Of a DNA stretch of 64,000 nt, positions 1 through 15,934 are shown piece after piece (the first letter of the stretch is position 1; every line of letters starts with the position of its first letter). The notes beneath the pieces were generated by a model. That model made no database searches, had not been told where the DNA came from, and saw only the letters and a program-made list of their open reading frames with translations. The stretch is from the NCBI GenBank assembly GCA_011742915.1, contig JAAQTN010000005.1, positions 1 to 64,000 on the forward strand, in the 5' to 3' direction. A program made the translations under genes and the position numbers. The DNA comes from Billgrantia desiderata (GTDB lineage Bacteria > Pseudomonadota > Gammaproteobacteria > Pseudomonadales > Halomonadaceae).

Positions 1-76
1 GAACTCAGCAGTGAAACCGCTCAGCGCCGATGGTAGTGTGGGGCCTCCCCATGCGAGAGTAGGTCATCGTCAGGCA
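1..76 (+). rRNA. rrf: 5S ribosomal RNA, 3' part (5' end outside window)
   Basis: The first 76 bases match the 3' two thirds of a gammaproteobacterial 5S rRNA, including the conserved run GATGGTAGTGTGGGG and the following CTCCCCATGCGAGAGTAGG helix strand. It is the last gene of an rRNA operon that enters from the left; 23S and 16S are outside the window. The mature 3' end at about position 76 is estimated from the E. coli homologue. An intrinsic terminator follows within ten bases. Confidence 0.93.
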
Positions 77-85
77 CTTCTTCAG

Positions 86-111
86 AAACCCCGGCCAACT
101 GGTCGGGGTTT
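86..111 (+). terminator. Intrinsic terminator of the rRNA operon
   Basis: An 11-bp stem (AAACCCCGGCC with GGTCGGGGTTT, one G-U pair) closes a 4-base AACT loop directly after the 5S gene. The 3' arm ends in TTT followed by CGCCGTTT, so the U-tract is short. Confidence 0.8.
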
Positions 112-119
112 CGCCGTTT

Positions 120-212
120 GGGGGCCTCCCACGGAGAGTAGCGGAGCGCCGCCCGGGTCGTCAGGCACTTCTTCAGAAACCCAGCTTCGAGAGAGGCTGG
201 GTTTCGCCGTTT
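120..212 (+). repeat. Decayed tandem copy of the 5S tail plus terminator
   Basis: Bases 121-145 repeat the 5S tail in degenerate form (GGGGCCTCCC, then GGAGAGTAG). After a short unrelated insert, bases 158-182 are identical to 67-91, a 25-base match covering the end of 5S and the terminator start. The segment after the second stem, GGGTTTCGCCGTTT, also repeats. The period is 91 bases. It looks like a tandem duplication of the rRNA operon end in which the 5S part has decayed while the terminator stayed functional. Confidence 0.75.
177..204 (+). terminator. Second intrinsic terminator (duplicated copy)
   Basis: A 9-bp stem AAACCCAGC/GCTGGGTTT, extendable by inner pairs, closes a small GAGA loop. 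It is the counterpart of the first rRNA terminator in the duplicated unit and has a different stem sequence. Confidence 0.7.
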
Positions 213-230
213 CAGGTCCCTCATCTAGCC

Positions 231-263
231 AAAACCCCGAGTACGCAAGTGCTCGGGGTTTTT
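231..263. terminator. Strong third terminator before birA
   Basis: A 14-bp stem starting AAAACCCCGAG and ending CTCGGGGTTTT closes a GCAA tetraloop and is followed by T residues. It has A-runs and T-runs on both sides and could work in both directions. It insulates birA from the very active rRNA operon. Confidence 0.88.
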
Positions 264-281
264 CTTTATCCGATCAATGCG

Positions 282-310
282 TTTCCGCAGCAGCGGCAGT
301 TCGCTAGAAT
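282..310 (+). promoter_or_regulatory. Putative sigma-70 promoter of birA-coaX
   Basis: TTTCCG at 282-287 and TAGAAT at 305-310 are 17 bases apart. The -10 box is good and the -35 box is weak. The start would fall about 25 bases before the birA ATG. Confidence 0.5.
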
Positions 311-339
311 GACTTTTTCCCCGACCAGGGCAATAGAGC

Positions 340-1323
340 ATGACCATCGGTGATCTCATCCGGCTGCTGAGTGACGGCGAGTTCCACTCCGGCGAGCAGT
401 TGGGGGAGCGGCTGGGTGTATCGCGCACCGCGGTGTGGAAGCAACTCAAGAAGCTCGAAGCAATGGATATTCCCCTCGAGGCGGTCAAGGGGCAAGGGTA
501 CCGCCTTTCCATGCCTCTGGAGTTGTTGGACGGCTCGCGGATCGTCGCGGGTTTGTCGCGCAAGGGGCGCCAGCACTTGGCTCGGCTTTTCGTCGAGGAG
601 ACGCTGCCCTCGAGCAACGAGTTCATTCGCCAGCGCTTCGCTCAAGGTGCCGGTCATGGCGAGGTTTGCCTGGTGGAACAGCAGAGCGCGGGCCGCGGCC
701 GGCGTGGCCGGGTCTGGACGACGCCCTGGGGGCGTGCGCTCATGCTGTCGGTCGGATGGCGCTTCGAAACCGGCGTGGTGGCCCTGGAGGGGCTGAGCCT
801 GGCGGTAGGGGTTGCACTGTCTCGCGTGCTGGAGCGCCACGGTGTATCTTCCAGGCTCAAGTGGCCGAACGATGTGCTGCTCGAGGATGCAGATGGCCAC
901 CTGGGGAAGCTGGCGGGCATTCTGGTGGAGATCAGCGGTGATGCTGCAGGGCCATGCGAGGTCGTGGTGGGCATGGGCATCAACTTCGACCTTCCGGCAA
1001 GCTTTCGCGAGAAGATCGAGCAGAGGGTGGCGGCGGTGCACGACCAGGCCTCGTCGCTATCGCGCAATCAACTGGCCGCCGAGCTGCTGGATGAGCTCAT
1101 GCCGCTGCTCGCCGGGTATGAGGTGAGCGGCTTTGCTGCCTGGCAGAAGGAGTGGAACGCGAGGCATGCCTTTCAGGGCTGTCAGGTCGAGGTGCAGAGA
1201 GGGCAGCAGCGGTTCATGGCAACGGCCGAAAGCGTCGATGCCTCCGGCAATCTCTGGGTTTGCCATGAGCGTGGGCGTGAGCGCCTGGGAGGAGGTGAGA
1301 TCAGCGTGCGTGGGCGTACATGA
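340..1323 (+). CDS. birA: Bifunctional biotin-protein ligase / biotin operon repressor BirA
   Basis: Cytoplasmic enzyme that activates biotin to biotinyl-AMP and transfers it to the carboxyl carrier protein of acetyl-CoA carboxylase; bifunctional members also repress biotin synthesis genes. The 327-residue product matches the E. coli length (321). Residues 1-60 form a winged-helix DNA-binding domain with SRTAVWKQLKKLE. The ligase domain carries GRGRRGR (118-124, biotinyl-AMP loop), KWPND (174-178) and GKLAGILVE (189-197). The N-terminal HTH shows it is the repressor type. It overlaps coaX by four bases (ATGA), so the two are probably translationally coupled. The same birA-coaX pair precedes the tRNA/secE region in pseudomonads. 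Confidence 0.96.
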   Translation: MTIGDLIRLLSDGEFHSGEQLGERLGVSRTAVWKQLKKLEAMDIPLEAVKGQGYRLSMPLELLDGSRIVAGLSRKGRQHLARLFVEETLPSSNEFIRQRFAQGAGHGEVCLVEQQSAGRGRRGRVWTTPWGRALMLSVGWRFETGVVALEGLSLAVGVALSRVLERHGVSSRLKWPNDVLLEDADGHLGKLAGILVEISGDAAGPCEVVVGMGINFDLPASFREKIEQRVAAVHDQASSLSRNQLAAELLDELMPLLAGYEVSGFAAWQKEWNARHAFQGCQVEVQRGQQRFMATAESVDASGNLWVCHERGRERLGGGEISVRGRT

Positions 1324-2159
1324 TCCTAGACCTGGACATCGGCAATACGCTTTCCAAGTGGCGGCTGAAGGATGCCGACAGCAGCGAGATTCGCTCACGG
1401 GGAGCCGTCTGGACCCGTGAGGAGTGGAAGCCTGGCTCCGATATTCCCGATCTGGACGTCGTCGAGGCGGTGCGTATCTCGAGCGTTGCGCGTCAGGCGG
1501 TGCTGGAGCAGACGGTGACGTTGCTGCAGAGCCGTGTGCGTAGCGTGTACGTGGCGCGCTCGGTGCCCGAAGCCTTGGGTGTGGTGAACGGCTACGAGGA
1601 GCCCCATCGTCTGGGTGTGGATCGCTGGATGGGCGTGCTGGCCGGCTACCAGCTGGCTGGGGGCTGCTGCGCCGTGGATTGCGGCAGTGCCATTACCATC
1701 GATTTCGTGCTGCCGGGCGGGCGTCACCTTGGCGGTTATATCCTGCCGGGGCTGCGCCTGATGAAGGAGAGCCTCCAGCTTGGCACGCGCAATGTGGCCA
1801 TCGATCCCGACAGCGAAGCAGAGGAGCTGCTGCTGCCGGGGCGGCGTACCGTCGAGGCCGTGAACCATGGTATCTATCTGGCCGCGGTCAGCGCCGTCAA
1901 CCGTATCTACGCCGAGGTCTGCGACCGTGAAGGGATCGCCCTCCCGCTGCTGCTGACGGGCGGCGATGCGCGGGTGGTGGCGCGCGGGGTGCACTCGCCC
2001 CACGCGATATGGCCCGACATGGTCTATGGCGGGCTCGAGGCCTGCTTCCCGTTGACCGCTGCCGAGCGAGCCGGACGCATGTCGGGCGCCCCCCGTGTGC
2101 CTGCCCCTGCAGGGCTGGAAAAAATCAGAGCGGGCCTTGCATTCTCCATGCTGCTTTGA
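1320..2159 (+). CDS. coaX: Type III pantothenate kinase CoaX
   Basis: Catalyses ATP-dependent phosphorylation of pantothenate, the first step of coenzyme A synthesis. The 279-residue protein has the ASKHA-fold phosphate motif DIGNT near the N-terminus (residues 6-10), GVDRWMG in the middle, and the second phosphate motif DCGSAITIDF followed by GGYILPGL. These features are typical of CoaX rather than the unrelated CoaA. The start ATG overlaps the birA stop. About 20 residues extend past the conserved core. No coaA is seen in the window. Confidence 0.94.
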   Translation: MILDLDIGNTLSKWRLKDADSSEIRSRGAVWTREEWKPGSDIPDLDVVEAVRISSVARQAVLEQTVTLLQSRVRSVYVARSVPEALGVVNGYEEPHRLGVDRWMGVLAGYQLAGGCCAVDCGSAITIDFVLPGGRHLGGYILPGLRLMKESLQLGTRNVAIDPDSEAEELLLPGRRTVEAVNHGIYLAAVSAVNRIYAEVCDREGIALPLLLTGGDARVVARGVHSPHAIWPDMVYGGLEACFPLTAAERAGRMSGAPRVPAPAGLEKIRAGLAFSMLL

Positions 2160-2235
2160 CACAATGCAGCGCGTTCCGAAGCCAAGGGGTCGTCCAGGTG
2201 ACGAGCTTTTCGGCAAGTAGCTGATAAATAAGCGC

Positions 2236-2263
2236 TTGACATGGCTTCGGTAGGCGGTAGAAT
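2236..2263 (+). promoter_or_regulatory. Sigma-70 promoter of the tRNA-Tyr/Gly/Thr cluster
   Basis: TTGACA at 2236-2241 and TAGAAT at 2258-2263 are 16 bases apart. The GC-rich discriminator GAGCCGCC is typical of stringently controlled stable-RNA promoters. Confidence 0.85.
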
Positions 2264-2275
2264 GAGCCGCCATCT

Positions 2276-2359
<84 letters not shown>

Positions 2360-2403
2360 GATTGTTCCATCGAGGTGTGAATCTGGATGGGAAGAGTGGG
2401 TAG

Positions 2404-2477
<74 letters not shown>

Positions 2478-2514
2478 GGCATTCGGCGTTGGTAGGTTGA
2501 GTGCAAAAGGTTAT

Positions 2515-2589
2515 GCTCATGTAGCTCAGGGGTAGAGCACACCCTTGGTAAGGGTGAGGTCGACGGTTCAAATCCGTCCATGAGCTCCA
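2515..2589 (+). tRNA. tRNA-Thr (anticodon GGT)
   Basis: The acceptor GCTCATG pairs with CATGAGC, the anticodon loop is TTGGTAA, and CCA is encoded. The discriminator base is U rather than the A of E. coli thrT. It is the last tRNA of the cluster and is followed by a terminator, not by a tuf gene. Confidence 0.96.
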
Positions 2590-2594
2590 ATACG

Positions 2595-2624
2595 GAAAGG
2601 CGAGCTTGGGCTCGCCTTTCTTTT
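2595..2624 (+). terminator. Intrinsic terminator of the tRNA cluster
   Basis: An 11-bp perfect stem GAAAGGCGAGC/GCTCGCCTTTC with a TTGG loop is followed by TTTTC. It separates the tRNA cluster from the tRNA-Trp-secE transcript. Confidence 0.88.
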
Positions 2625-2652
2625 CTTCACGGCGCAGGTTTGCCGGGAAGGG

Positions 2653-2681
2653 TTGTCAGTCGGCGGGGCATCCGCTATCAT
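2653..2681 (+). promoter_or_regulatory. Sigma-70 promoter of tRNA-Trp-secE-nusG
   Basis: TTGTCA at 2653-2658 and TATCAT at 2676-2681 are 17 bases apart, with the GC-rich discriminator GGCGCCCGC. Confidence 0.75.
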
Positions 2682-2731
2682 GGCGCCCGCTGTTACGTAT
2701 GCGTCTGCAAGAGGGGCTGCGTAGCAGATAC

Positions 2732-2804
<73 letters not shown>

Positions 2805-2807
<3 letters not shown>

Positions 2808-2823
2808 ACCTTCCCCAGGTTGG
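2805..2823 (+). promoter_or_regulatory. Hairpin overlapping the tRNA-Trp CCA end
   Basis: CCAACCT (2805-2811) pairs with AGGTTGG (2817-2823) around a five-base loop, followed by CTTCTT. It could act as a weak attenuator or a processing signal between tRNA-Trp and secE. The U-tract is poor, so this is tentative. Confidence 0.35.
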
Positions 2824-2874
2824 CTTCTTCATACGAACATGCTCGATTGCCGCACCCTGAGGAGTCTCGTTTTC

Positions 2875-3243
2875 ATGAAACACAACGCCGAGGTGCAGGA
2901 GTCGCGCCACGACGGGCTCAAGTGGGCGGTTGTCGTCACGCTGGTGACGCTGGCTGTGGTGGGCAATACCTACTACGCCGATCAGGCGCTCCTCTATCGT
3001 GTGCTGGGTGTCGTGGTGCTCTGTCTGGGCGCTGCGGGTATTGCCCTGACGACCGCCAGGGGGCGCGATCTCGCCGAGCTGGCCAAGAACGCCAAGAAAG
3101 AGATTCAGCGTGTGGTGTGGCCGACCCGTCCCGAGACGGTGCAGACGACCGCTATCGTCCTGGTCGCCGTGCTGATCGTCGGGCTGATGCTGTGGCTGAT
3201 CGACACCCTTCTTAGCTGGGCGATGTCCGGCGTCATCGGTTAG
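2875..3243 (+). CDS. secE: Preprotein translocase subunit SecE
   Basis: Inner-membrane subunit that clamps SecY in the SecYEG channel. The 122-residue protein has three hydrophobic segments (about 16-35, 41-60 and 95-118). Between the second and third lies the conserved amphipathic motif [17 protein letters not shown]. The start at 2875 (MKHNAEV) is chosen over an in-frame ATG at 2839 because GAGGAG lies upstream at normal distance and the length then fits E. coli SecE (127). It lies eight bases before nusG. Confidence 0.95.
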   Translation: MKHNAEVQESRHDGLKWAVVVTLVTLAVVGNTYYADQALLYRVLGVVVLCLGAAGIALTTARGRDLAELAKNAKKEIQRVVWPTRPETVQTTAIVLVAVLIVGLMLWLIDTLLSWAMSGVIG

Positions 3244-3251
3244 GAGTCTTC

Positions 3252-3785
3252 ATGTCCAAGCGTTGGTACGTCGTGCACGCCTACTCCGGCTTCGAGAAGC
3301 ATGTCATGCGCTCCCTCAAGGAGCGCGTGAAGATGTATGGCATGGAGGATCGCTTCGGCGAGATCCTGGTGCCGACCGAAGAGGTCGTCGAAGTGCGTGA
3401 CGGCAAGCGCCGCAAGAGTGAGCGCAAGTTCTATCCCGGCTACGTGCTGGTCGAGATGGAAATGGACGACGGGACCTGGCACCTGGTCAACGAAACCCCG
3501 CGTGTGATGGGGTTCATTGGCGGTACCAAGGAGAAGCCGGCGCCGATTACCCAGAAAGAGGCCGATGCCATCCTGCGTCGCGTGAAGGACGGCAGTGACA
3601 AGCCGCGGCCCAAGACCATGTTCGAGCCGGGTCAGTCCGTGCGTGTCATCGACGGCCCCTTTGCCGATTTCAACGGCGTGGTCGAAGAGGTCAACTACGA
3701 CAAGAGCCGCCTGCAGGTCAGCGTGCTGATCTTCGGTCGGGCGACGCCTGTCGAGCTCGAGTTCTCACAGGTCGAGAAGGAATGA
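3252..3785 (+). CDS. nusG: Transcription termination/antitermination factor NusG
   Basis: Binds RNA polymerase and couples elongation to Rho or, through S10, to the ribosome. The 177-residue product has the NGN domain beginning with [14 protein letters not shown], with PTEEV and [10 protein letters not shown], and a C-terminal KOW domain with [15 protein letters not shown]. coli NusG has 181 residues. It forms a unit with secE. Confidence 0.97.
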   Translation: MSKRWYVVHAYSGFEKHVMRSLKERVKMYGMEDRFGEILVPTEEVVEVRDGKRRKSERKFYPGYVLVEMEMDDGTWHLVNETPRVMGFIGGTKEKPAPITQKEADAILRRVKDGSDKPRPKTMFEPGQSVRVIDGPFADFNGVVEEVNYDKSRLQVSVLIFGRATPVELEFSQVEKE

Positions 3786-3807
3786 TTCTCGACCTCTGAT
3801 TTGCTGT

Positions 3808-3861
3808 GCGGCCACTGCGGTGGCCGCTTAATCCGGGGAGCCGCAAGGCGCTACTACCCAA
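3808..3861 (+). promoter_or_regulatory. L11 operon leader with putative L1 binding site
   Basis: A GC-rich hairpin (GCGGCCAC/GTGGCCGC, 3808-3827) is followed by the segment GGGGAGCCGCAAGGCG and CTACCCAA. This resembles the 23S-rRNA mimic to which L1 binds to repress its own operon in E. coli. The identity rests on resemblance recalled from that system. The leader runs to the rplK ATG at 3874. Confidence 0.6.
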
Positions 3862-3873
3862 CTGGAGTCCATC

Positions 3874-4305
3874 ATGGCCAAGAAAGTACAGGCTTACATC
3901 AAGCTGCAGGTGGCAGCTGGTAAGGCCAATCCGAGTCCCCCCGTGGGCCCCGCGCTGGGTCAGCACGGTGTCAACATCATGGAGTTCTGCAAGGCGTTCA
4001 ATGCCGCGACCCAGGACATCGAGCCGGGTCTGCCGACTCCCGTGGTGATCACCGTCTATTCCGACCGCAGCTTCACCTTCATCACCAAGACGCCGCCGGC
4101 GGCCGTCCTGCTGAAGAAGGCGGCTGGCATCAAGTCCGGCTCCGGCGAGCCGAACAAGAAGAAGGTCGGTACCGTGACCCGTGCACAGCTCGAAGAGATC
4201 GCCAAGACCAAAGAGCCGGATCTGACGGCTGCCGATCTCGACGCCGCGGTGCGTACCATTGCCGGTAGTGCCCGCAGCATGGGCCTCAACGTGGAGGGTT
4301 TGTGA
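3874..4305 (+). CDS. rplK: 50S ribosomal protein L11
   Basis: Binds 23S rRNA at the GTPase-associated centre. The 143-residue protein starts [12 protein letters not shown] and contains the proline-rich linker [20 protein letters not shown], hallmarks of L11, with the usual C-terminal rRNA-binding domain. It is followed at once by rplA; a ribosome site inside the end of rplK serves rplA. Confidence 0.98.
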   Translation: MAKKVQAYIKLQVAAGKANPSPPVGPALGQHGVNIMEFCKAFNAATQDIEPGLPTPVVITVYSDRSFTFITKTPPAAVLLKKAAGIKSGSGEPNKKKVGTVTRAQLEEIAKTKEPDLTAADLDAAVRTIAGSARSMGLNVEGL

Positions 4306-4307
4306 TC

Positions 4308-5000
4308 ATGGCCAAGCTTTCCAAGCGTGCTCAGATGATTCGCGAGAAGGTCGATGCTTCCAAGGCTTACAGCCTGGAAGAGGCCGTGGCGCTGCTCGCC
4401 GAGCTCTCTACCGTGAAGTTCAAGGAGTCGCTGGACGTCGCCATCAATCTGGGCGTCGATCCGCGTAAATCCGACCAGGTGGTACGTGGCGCTACCGTCA
4501 TGCCCAACGGAACCGGCAAGGAAGTGCGCGTTGCCGTGTTCACCCAGGGTGCCAACGCCGACGCTGCCAAGGAAGCCGGTGCCGATATCGTTGGCATGGA
4601 CGATCTGGCCGAGCAGGTCAAGAAGGGCCAGCTCGATTTCGACGTGGTCATCGCCTCGCCGGACGCCATGCGTGTCGTCGGTCAGCTGGGCCAGATCCTC
4701 GGTCCGCGCGGCCTGATGCCGAACCCCAAGGTCGGCACCGTGACGCCCGACGTGGCCACCGCGGTGAAGAATGCCAAGGCCGGTCAGGTGCGTTTCCGTA
4801 CCGACAAGAACGGCATCATTCACACCACCCTGGGCAAGGTCGACTTCGATGCCAACGCCATCCGGGGCAACCTGGAAGCGCTGATCGCCGACCTCAAGCG
4901 TCTCAAGCCGAGCACGTCCAAGGGTATCTATTTCAAGAAGGTCACCCTGTCCACTACCATGGGCCCGGGTCTGACCCTCGATCACTCTGCCCTCGTCTAA
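4308..5000 (+). CDS. rplA: 50S ribosomal protein L1
   Basis: L1-stalk protein and, in E. coli, translational repressor of the L11 operon. The 230-residue product begins [11 protein letters not shown] and carries [14 protein letters not shown], a signature of L1. The ATG at 4308 is preferred to a GTG at 4302 because GGAGGG lies at normal distance before it and the start matches the family. Two bases separate it from the rplK stop. Confidence 0.98.
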   Translation: MAKLSKRAQMIREKVDASKAYSLEEAVALLAELSTVKFKESLDVAINLGVDPRKSDQVVRGATVMPNGTGKEVRVAVFTQGANADAAKEAGADIVGMDDLAEQVKKGQLDFDVVIASPDAMRVVGQLGQILGPRGLMPNPKVGTVTPDVATAVKNAKAGQVRFRTDKNGIIHTTLGKVDFDANAIRGNLEALIADLKRLKPSTSKGIYFKKVTLSTTMGPGLTLDHSALV

Positions 5001-5250
5001 GGACACGGTAGAGGATAGTTGCAAGAACTTTGCGGTCCCCGAGACCCTGTCTGGCAGGGGCGAGGGGCACCGTCAAAGACCGCAGGTGCCGCCCTCTTTC
5101 GAGTGGGCGGCTTAATCTCCCCTAGGGGTGCCTGCGCAGATGGTGTGGCCGCCAGAACGCTGGTGAGCACCATCACCCAGGACTCCCTTCGGCGCTTGCG
5201 CTGAGGGGAGAGATGGTAACCACCGGAGTCCGCTTAGGCGGTTCCGGCAC
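5001..5250 (+). promoter_or_regulatory. Ribosomal L10 leader (rplJL autoregulatory RNA)
   Basis: The 265 bases between rplA and rplJ contain no gene but several stems, including GCCGCCC/GGGCGGC at 5088-5111. Position and size match the L10 leader, to which the L10-L7/L12 complex binds to repress translation. A covariance-model search against the L10 leader family would settle it. A promoter for rplJL may also lie here. Confidence 0.7.
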
Positions 5251-5265
5251 GAAGGAGTGATCACT

Positions 5266-5769
5266 GTGCCACTAGCACTCGAAGGCAAGAAGGCAATCGT
5301 TGCCGAGGTCAGTGAAGCTGCCAAGAGCGCGCTCTCCGTCGTAGTTGCCGATTCTCGTGGCGTCACGGTCGAGAAGATGACCGGTCTGCGCAAGCAGGCC
5401 CGCGAGAATGGCGTCCAGCTGCGTGTTGTTCGCAACACCCTGGCACGCCGCGCCCTTTCCGGCACTCAGTGGGAGTGCCTGAACGAGAGCTTCGTCGGTC
5501 CGACTCTGTTGGCGTTTTCCACCGAGCATCCGGGCGCTGCCGCCCGTCTGTTCAAGGATTTCGCCAAGGACGAGAAGAACTTCGAAGTCAAGGCGCTGGC
5601 CTACGAAGGCGAGCTGATCCCGGCAAGCGACATTGACCGTCTGGCAACCCTGCCGACTTATGACGAGGCCATCGCCAAGCTGATGTCCGTCATGAAGGAG
5701 GCTTCTGCCGGCAAGCTGGTTCGTACTCTGGCCGCCCTGCGCGACCAGAAGCAGGAACAGGCCGCCTGA
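5266..5769 (+). CDS. rplJ: 50S ribosomal protein L10
   Basis: Anchors the L7/L12 dimers in the ribosomal stalk. The 167-residue protein has the L10 motifs [25 protein letters not shown] and [15 protein letters not shown]. The start is GTG at 5266: AAGGAG lies eight bases before it and it gives [12 protein letters not shown], as in other gammaproteobacteria. An earlier GTG at 5257 overlaps the ribosome site. Confidence 0.97.
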   Translation: MPLALEGKKAIVAEVSEAAKSALSVVVADSRGVTVEKMTGLRKQARENGVQLRVVRNTLARRALSGTQWECLNESFVGPTLLAFSTEHPGAAARLFKDFAKDEKNFEVKALAYEGELIPASDIDRLATLPTYDEAIAKLMSVMKEASAGKLVRTLAALRDQKQEQAA

Positions 5770-5855
5770 TCGGCGAACTCGTTGCTGTAGCCTGAATCGA
5801 ACACTGAACAGAGCGCTCGGTGCGCCGAGGCTCCCGCAAAGTTAGGAATACCGAA

Positions 5856-6227
5856 ATGGCACTGACCAAAGAAGACATCATCAACGCCGTCGCCGACATG
5901 TCCGTCATGGAAGTCGTCGAGCTGATCGAAGCGATGGAAGAGAAGTTCGGCGTCTCTGCCGCTGCCGCCGTTGTGGCTGGTCCGGCTGCTGGCGGTGAAG
6001 CCGCTGCCGAAGAGCAGACCGAGTTCGACCTGGTGCTGGCCAGCGCCGGCGACAAGAAGGTCAACGTGATCAAGGCCGTGCGCGAGATCACCGGTCTGGG
6101 CCTGAAGGAAGCCAAGGCTGCCGTCGACGGCGCCCCGGCTACCATCAAGGAAGCCATGCCCAAGGCAGAGGCCGAAGAGGCCAAGAAGAAGCTGGAAGAA
6201 GCCGGCGCCACCGTGGAACTCAAGTAA
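5856..6227 (+). CDS. rplL: 50S ribosomal protein L7/L12
   Basis: Multicopy stalk protein that recruits translation factors. The 123-residue protein has the N-terminal dimerisation domain ([16 protein letters not shown]), an Ala/Gly-rich hinge around residues 40-55, and the C-terminal domain with [12 protein letters not shown] and VELK at the end. The start at 5856 follows AGGA at normal distance; an upstream in-frame ATG at 5820 lacks family similarity. Confidence 0.98.
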   Translation: MALTKEDIINAVADMSVMEVVELIEAMEEKFGVSAAAAVVAGPAAGGEAAAEEQTEFDLVLASAGDKKVNVIKAVREITGLGLKEAKAAVDGAPATIKEAMPKAEAEEAKKKLEEAGATVELK

Positions 6228-6269
6228 CCCCTTGGTTTCCATGGCTTCACGCGCTGCGTAAGCTTCCAC

Positions 6270-6304
6270 GGCTGGTGGCGGGCCCTCCCGCTGCCGGCCT
6301 TTTT
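6270..6304 (+). terminator. rplL-rpoB attenuator/terminator
   Basis: A 13-bp stem (6270-6282 with 6287-6299, three G-U pairs) closes a CCCT loop and is followed by TTTTTC. This is a full intrinsic terminator structure between rplL and rpoB, the position at which E. coli attenuates polymerase-gene expression relative to ribosomal proteins. Confidence 0.82.
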
Positions 6305-6312
6305 CTGTTGCA

Positions 6313-6382
6313 CTAGCGCCTTGCTGACGCAGCGTCGCTAGCAGAATCCCGACGGCGAGCTACCCCTGCGGAGCTTGCCGTC
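6313..6382 (+). promoter_or_regulatory. Two further hairpins upstream of rpoB
   Basis: CTAGCG/CGCTAG (6313-6341) encloses an inner GACGC/GCGTC. GACGGCGAGCT (6351-6361) pairs completely, with one G-U, with AGCTTGCCGTC (6372-6382). In E. coli the equivalent spacer has an RNase III processing site; a similar role is inferred here. Confidence 0.6.
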
Positions 6383-6461
6383 AGCGCCTGACGGGGGCGG
6401 TCTCGTCGGGCGGCGCCGACCACGCATCGGTCACCCATGGTGAACAAGCTGGGGAATACAG

Positions 6462-10541
<4,080 letters not shown>

Positions 10542-10552
10542 GAGCCGACTCC

Positions 10553-14773
<4,221 letters not shown>

Positions 14774-14781
14774 GCGAGGTG

Positions 14782-14818
14782 GGCGTCAAGCGTCGGGAAG
14801 CTCTTGTCGCTTGACGCC
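14782..14818 (+). terminator. Stem-loop after rpoC
   Basis: A perfect 11-bp inverted repeat GGCGTCAAGCG/CGCTTGACGCC with a 15-base loop starts nine bases after the rpoC stop. No U-tract follows, so it may be a weak terminator, an RNA-stabilising 3' hairpin or a processing site. Its 3' arm contains the -35 box of the next promoter. Confidence 0.6.
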
Positions 14819-14840
14819 TCACCCCGTTAGACCTTAGAAT
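14811..14840 (+). promoter_or_regulatory. Sigma-70 promoter of the str operon
   Basis: TTGACG at 14811-14816 and TAGAAT at 14835-14840 are 18 bases apart, followed by GCGCAGCC. The -35 box lies inside the right arm of the rpoC stem-loop. Confidence 0.75.
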
Positions 14841-14918
14841 GCGCAGCCTTTAACAGTGGGGTGGGTGCGCCCGCGTCCGCTGAAAAGGCAAGGCAACCAT
14901 TGGAGTCAGCTACACAAC

Positions 14919-15293
14919 ATGGCAACGATCAACCAGCTCGTGCGCAAGCCGCGCAAGCGCCCCGCCGCCAAGAGCGACGTGCCGGCGCTGCAGGCCTGTC
15001 CGCAGAAGCGCGGTGTCTGCACCCGCGTTTACACCACTACCCCGAAGAAGCCGAACTCGGCCCTGCGTAAGGTCTGCCGTGTGCGCCTGACCAACGGGTT
15101 CGAGGTTTCGTCCTACATCGGCGGTGAAGGCCACAACCTTCAGGAACACTCTGTCGTGCTGATCCGCGGCGGCCGTGTCAAGGACTTGCCGGGTGTGCGT
15201 TACCACACCGTGCGCGGTGCTCTCGACACCTCCGGCGTGCAGAACCGTAAGCAGGGCCGTTCCAAGTACGGTACCAAGCGTCCCAAGTCCTGA
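14919..15293 (+). CDS. rpsL: 30S ribosomal protein S12
   Basis: Decoding-centre protein and the site of streptomycin resistance mutations. The 124-residue product begins [14 protein letters not shown]. It has [13 protein letters not shown] and [13 protein letters not shown] with the wild-type lysines at both classical resistance positions. The start at 14919 has GGAG upstream; an earlier in-frame ATG at 14856 adds a non-conserved leader. Confidence 0.98.
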   Translation: MATINQLVRKPRKRPAAKSDVPALQACPQKRGVCTRVYTTTPKKPNSALRKVCRVRLTNGFEVSSYIGGEGHNLQEHSVVLIRGGRVKDLPGVRYHTVRGALDTSGVQNRKQGRSKYGTKRPKS

Positions 15294-15418
15294 TCGGGCT
15301 CGGTGCGTCAATAGAATCAATTTCGGTCTGATAAGAGTAAGGTCGGGCGTCGCGGGTTCGAGTCGAGCGTGCGGGAGTTCCGGGTTTGCCTGAAAGACCC
15401 TTCGATAGAGGGCTTGTC
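15294..15418 (+). promoter_or_regulatory. rpsL-rpsG intercistronic region (possible S7 control site)
   Basis: A 125-base gap with GC-rich segments able to pair separates rpsL and rpsG. In E. coli, S7 represses its operon by binding the corresponding spacer. Conservation of the site is assumed from position only. Confidence 0.3.
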
Positions 15419-15889
15419 ATGCCTAGAAGAAGAGTTGTCGCCAAGCGCGAGATCCTGCCGGATCCCAAGTTCGGAAGCGAGCGCCTGGCCAAGTTCATGA
15501 ACCACCTGATGGTCAGCGGCAAGAAGTCCACAGCTGAGCGTATCGTCTACGGTGCGCTGGACACGGTTGCCGAACGTAGTAAGGAAGAGCCGCTGGAGAT
15601 CTTCGATCGCGCGCTGGAAGCCATTCAGCCGATGGTCGAGGTCAAGTCCCGCCGCGTTGGCGGTGCGACCTATCAGGTGCCCGTGGAAGTTCGTCCCTCG
15701 CGTCGCCAGGCGCTGGCCATGCGCTGGCTGGTGGATGCGGCGCGCAAGCGCGGTGAGAAGACCATGGTGCAGCGCCTCGCCGGCGAAATGCTCGATGCCG
15801 CCGAAGGCAAGGGCTCCGCAGTCAAGAAGCGTGAAGACGTGCATCGCATGGCCGAGGCCAACAAGGCGTTCTCGCACTACCGTTTCTAA
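15419..15889 (+). CDS. rpsG: 30S ribosomal protein S7
   Basis: Nucleates the 30S head and contacts the E site. The 156-residue protein begins [17 protein letters not shown] and has [20 protein letters not shown] and [20 protein letters not shown], typical of S7. The start at 15419 follows AGAGGG; an in-frame ATG at 15386 lacks family similarity. Confidence 0.98.
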   Translation: MPRRRVVAKREILPDPKFGSERLAKFMNHLMVSGKKSTAERIVYGALDTVAERSKEEPLEIFDRALEAIQPMVEVKSRRVGGATYQVPVEVRPSRRQALAMRWLVDAARKRGEKTMVQRLAGEMLDAAEGKGSAVKKREDVHRMAEANKAFSHYRF

Positions 15890-15934
15890 GCGCAGCGCCT
15901 CTCAACGCATCGCCAACCAACGGGGAGTTTCACC

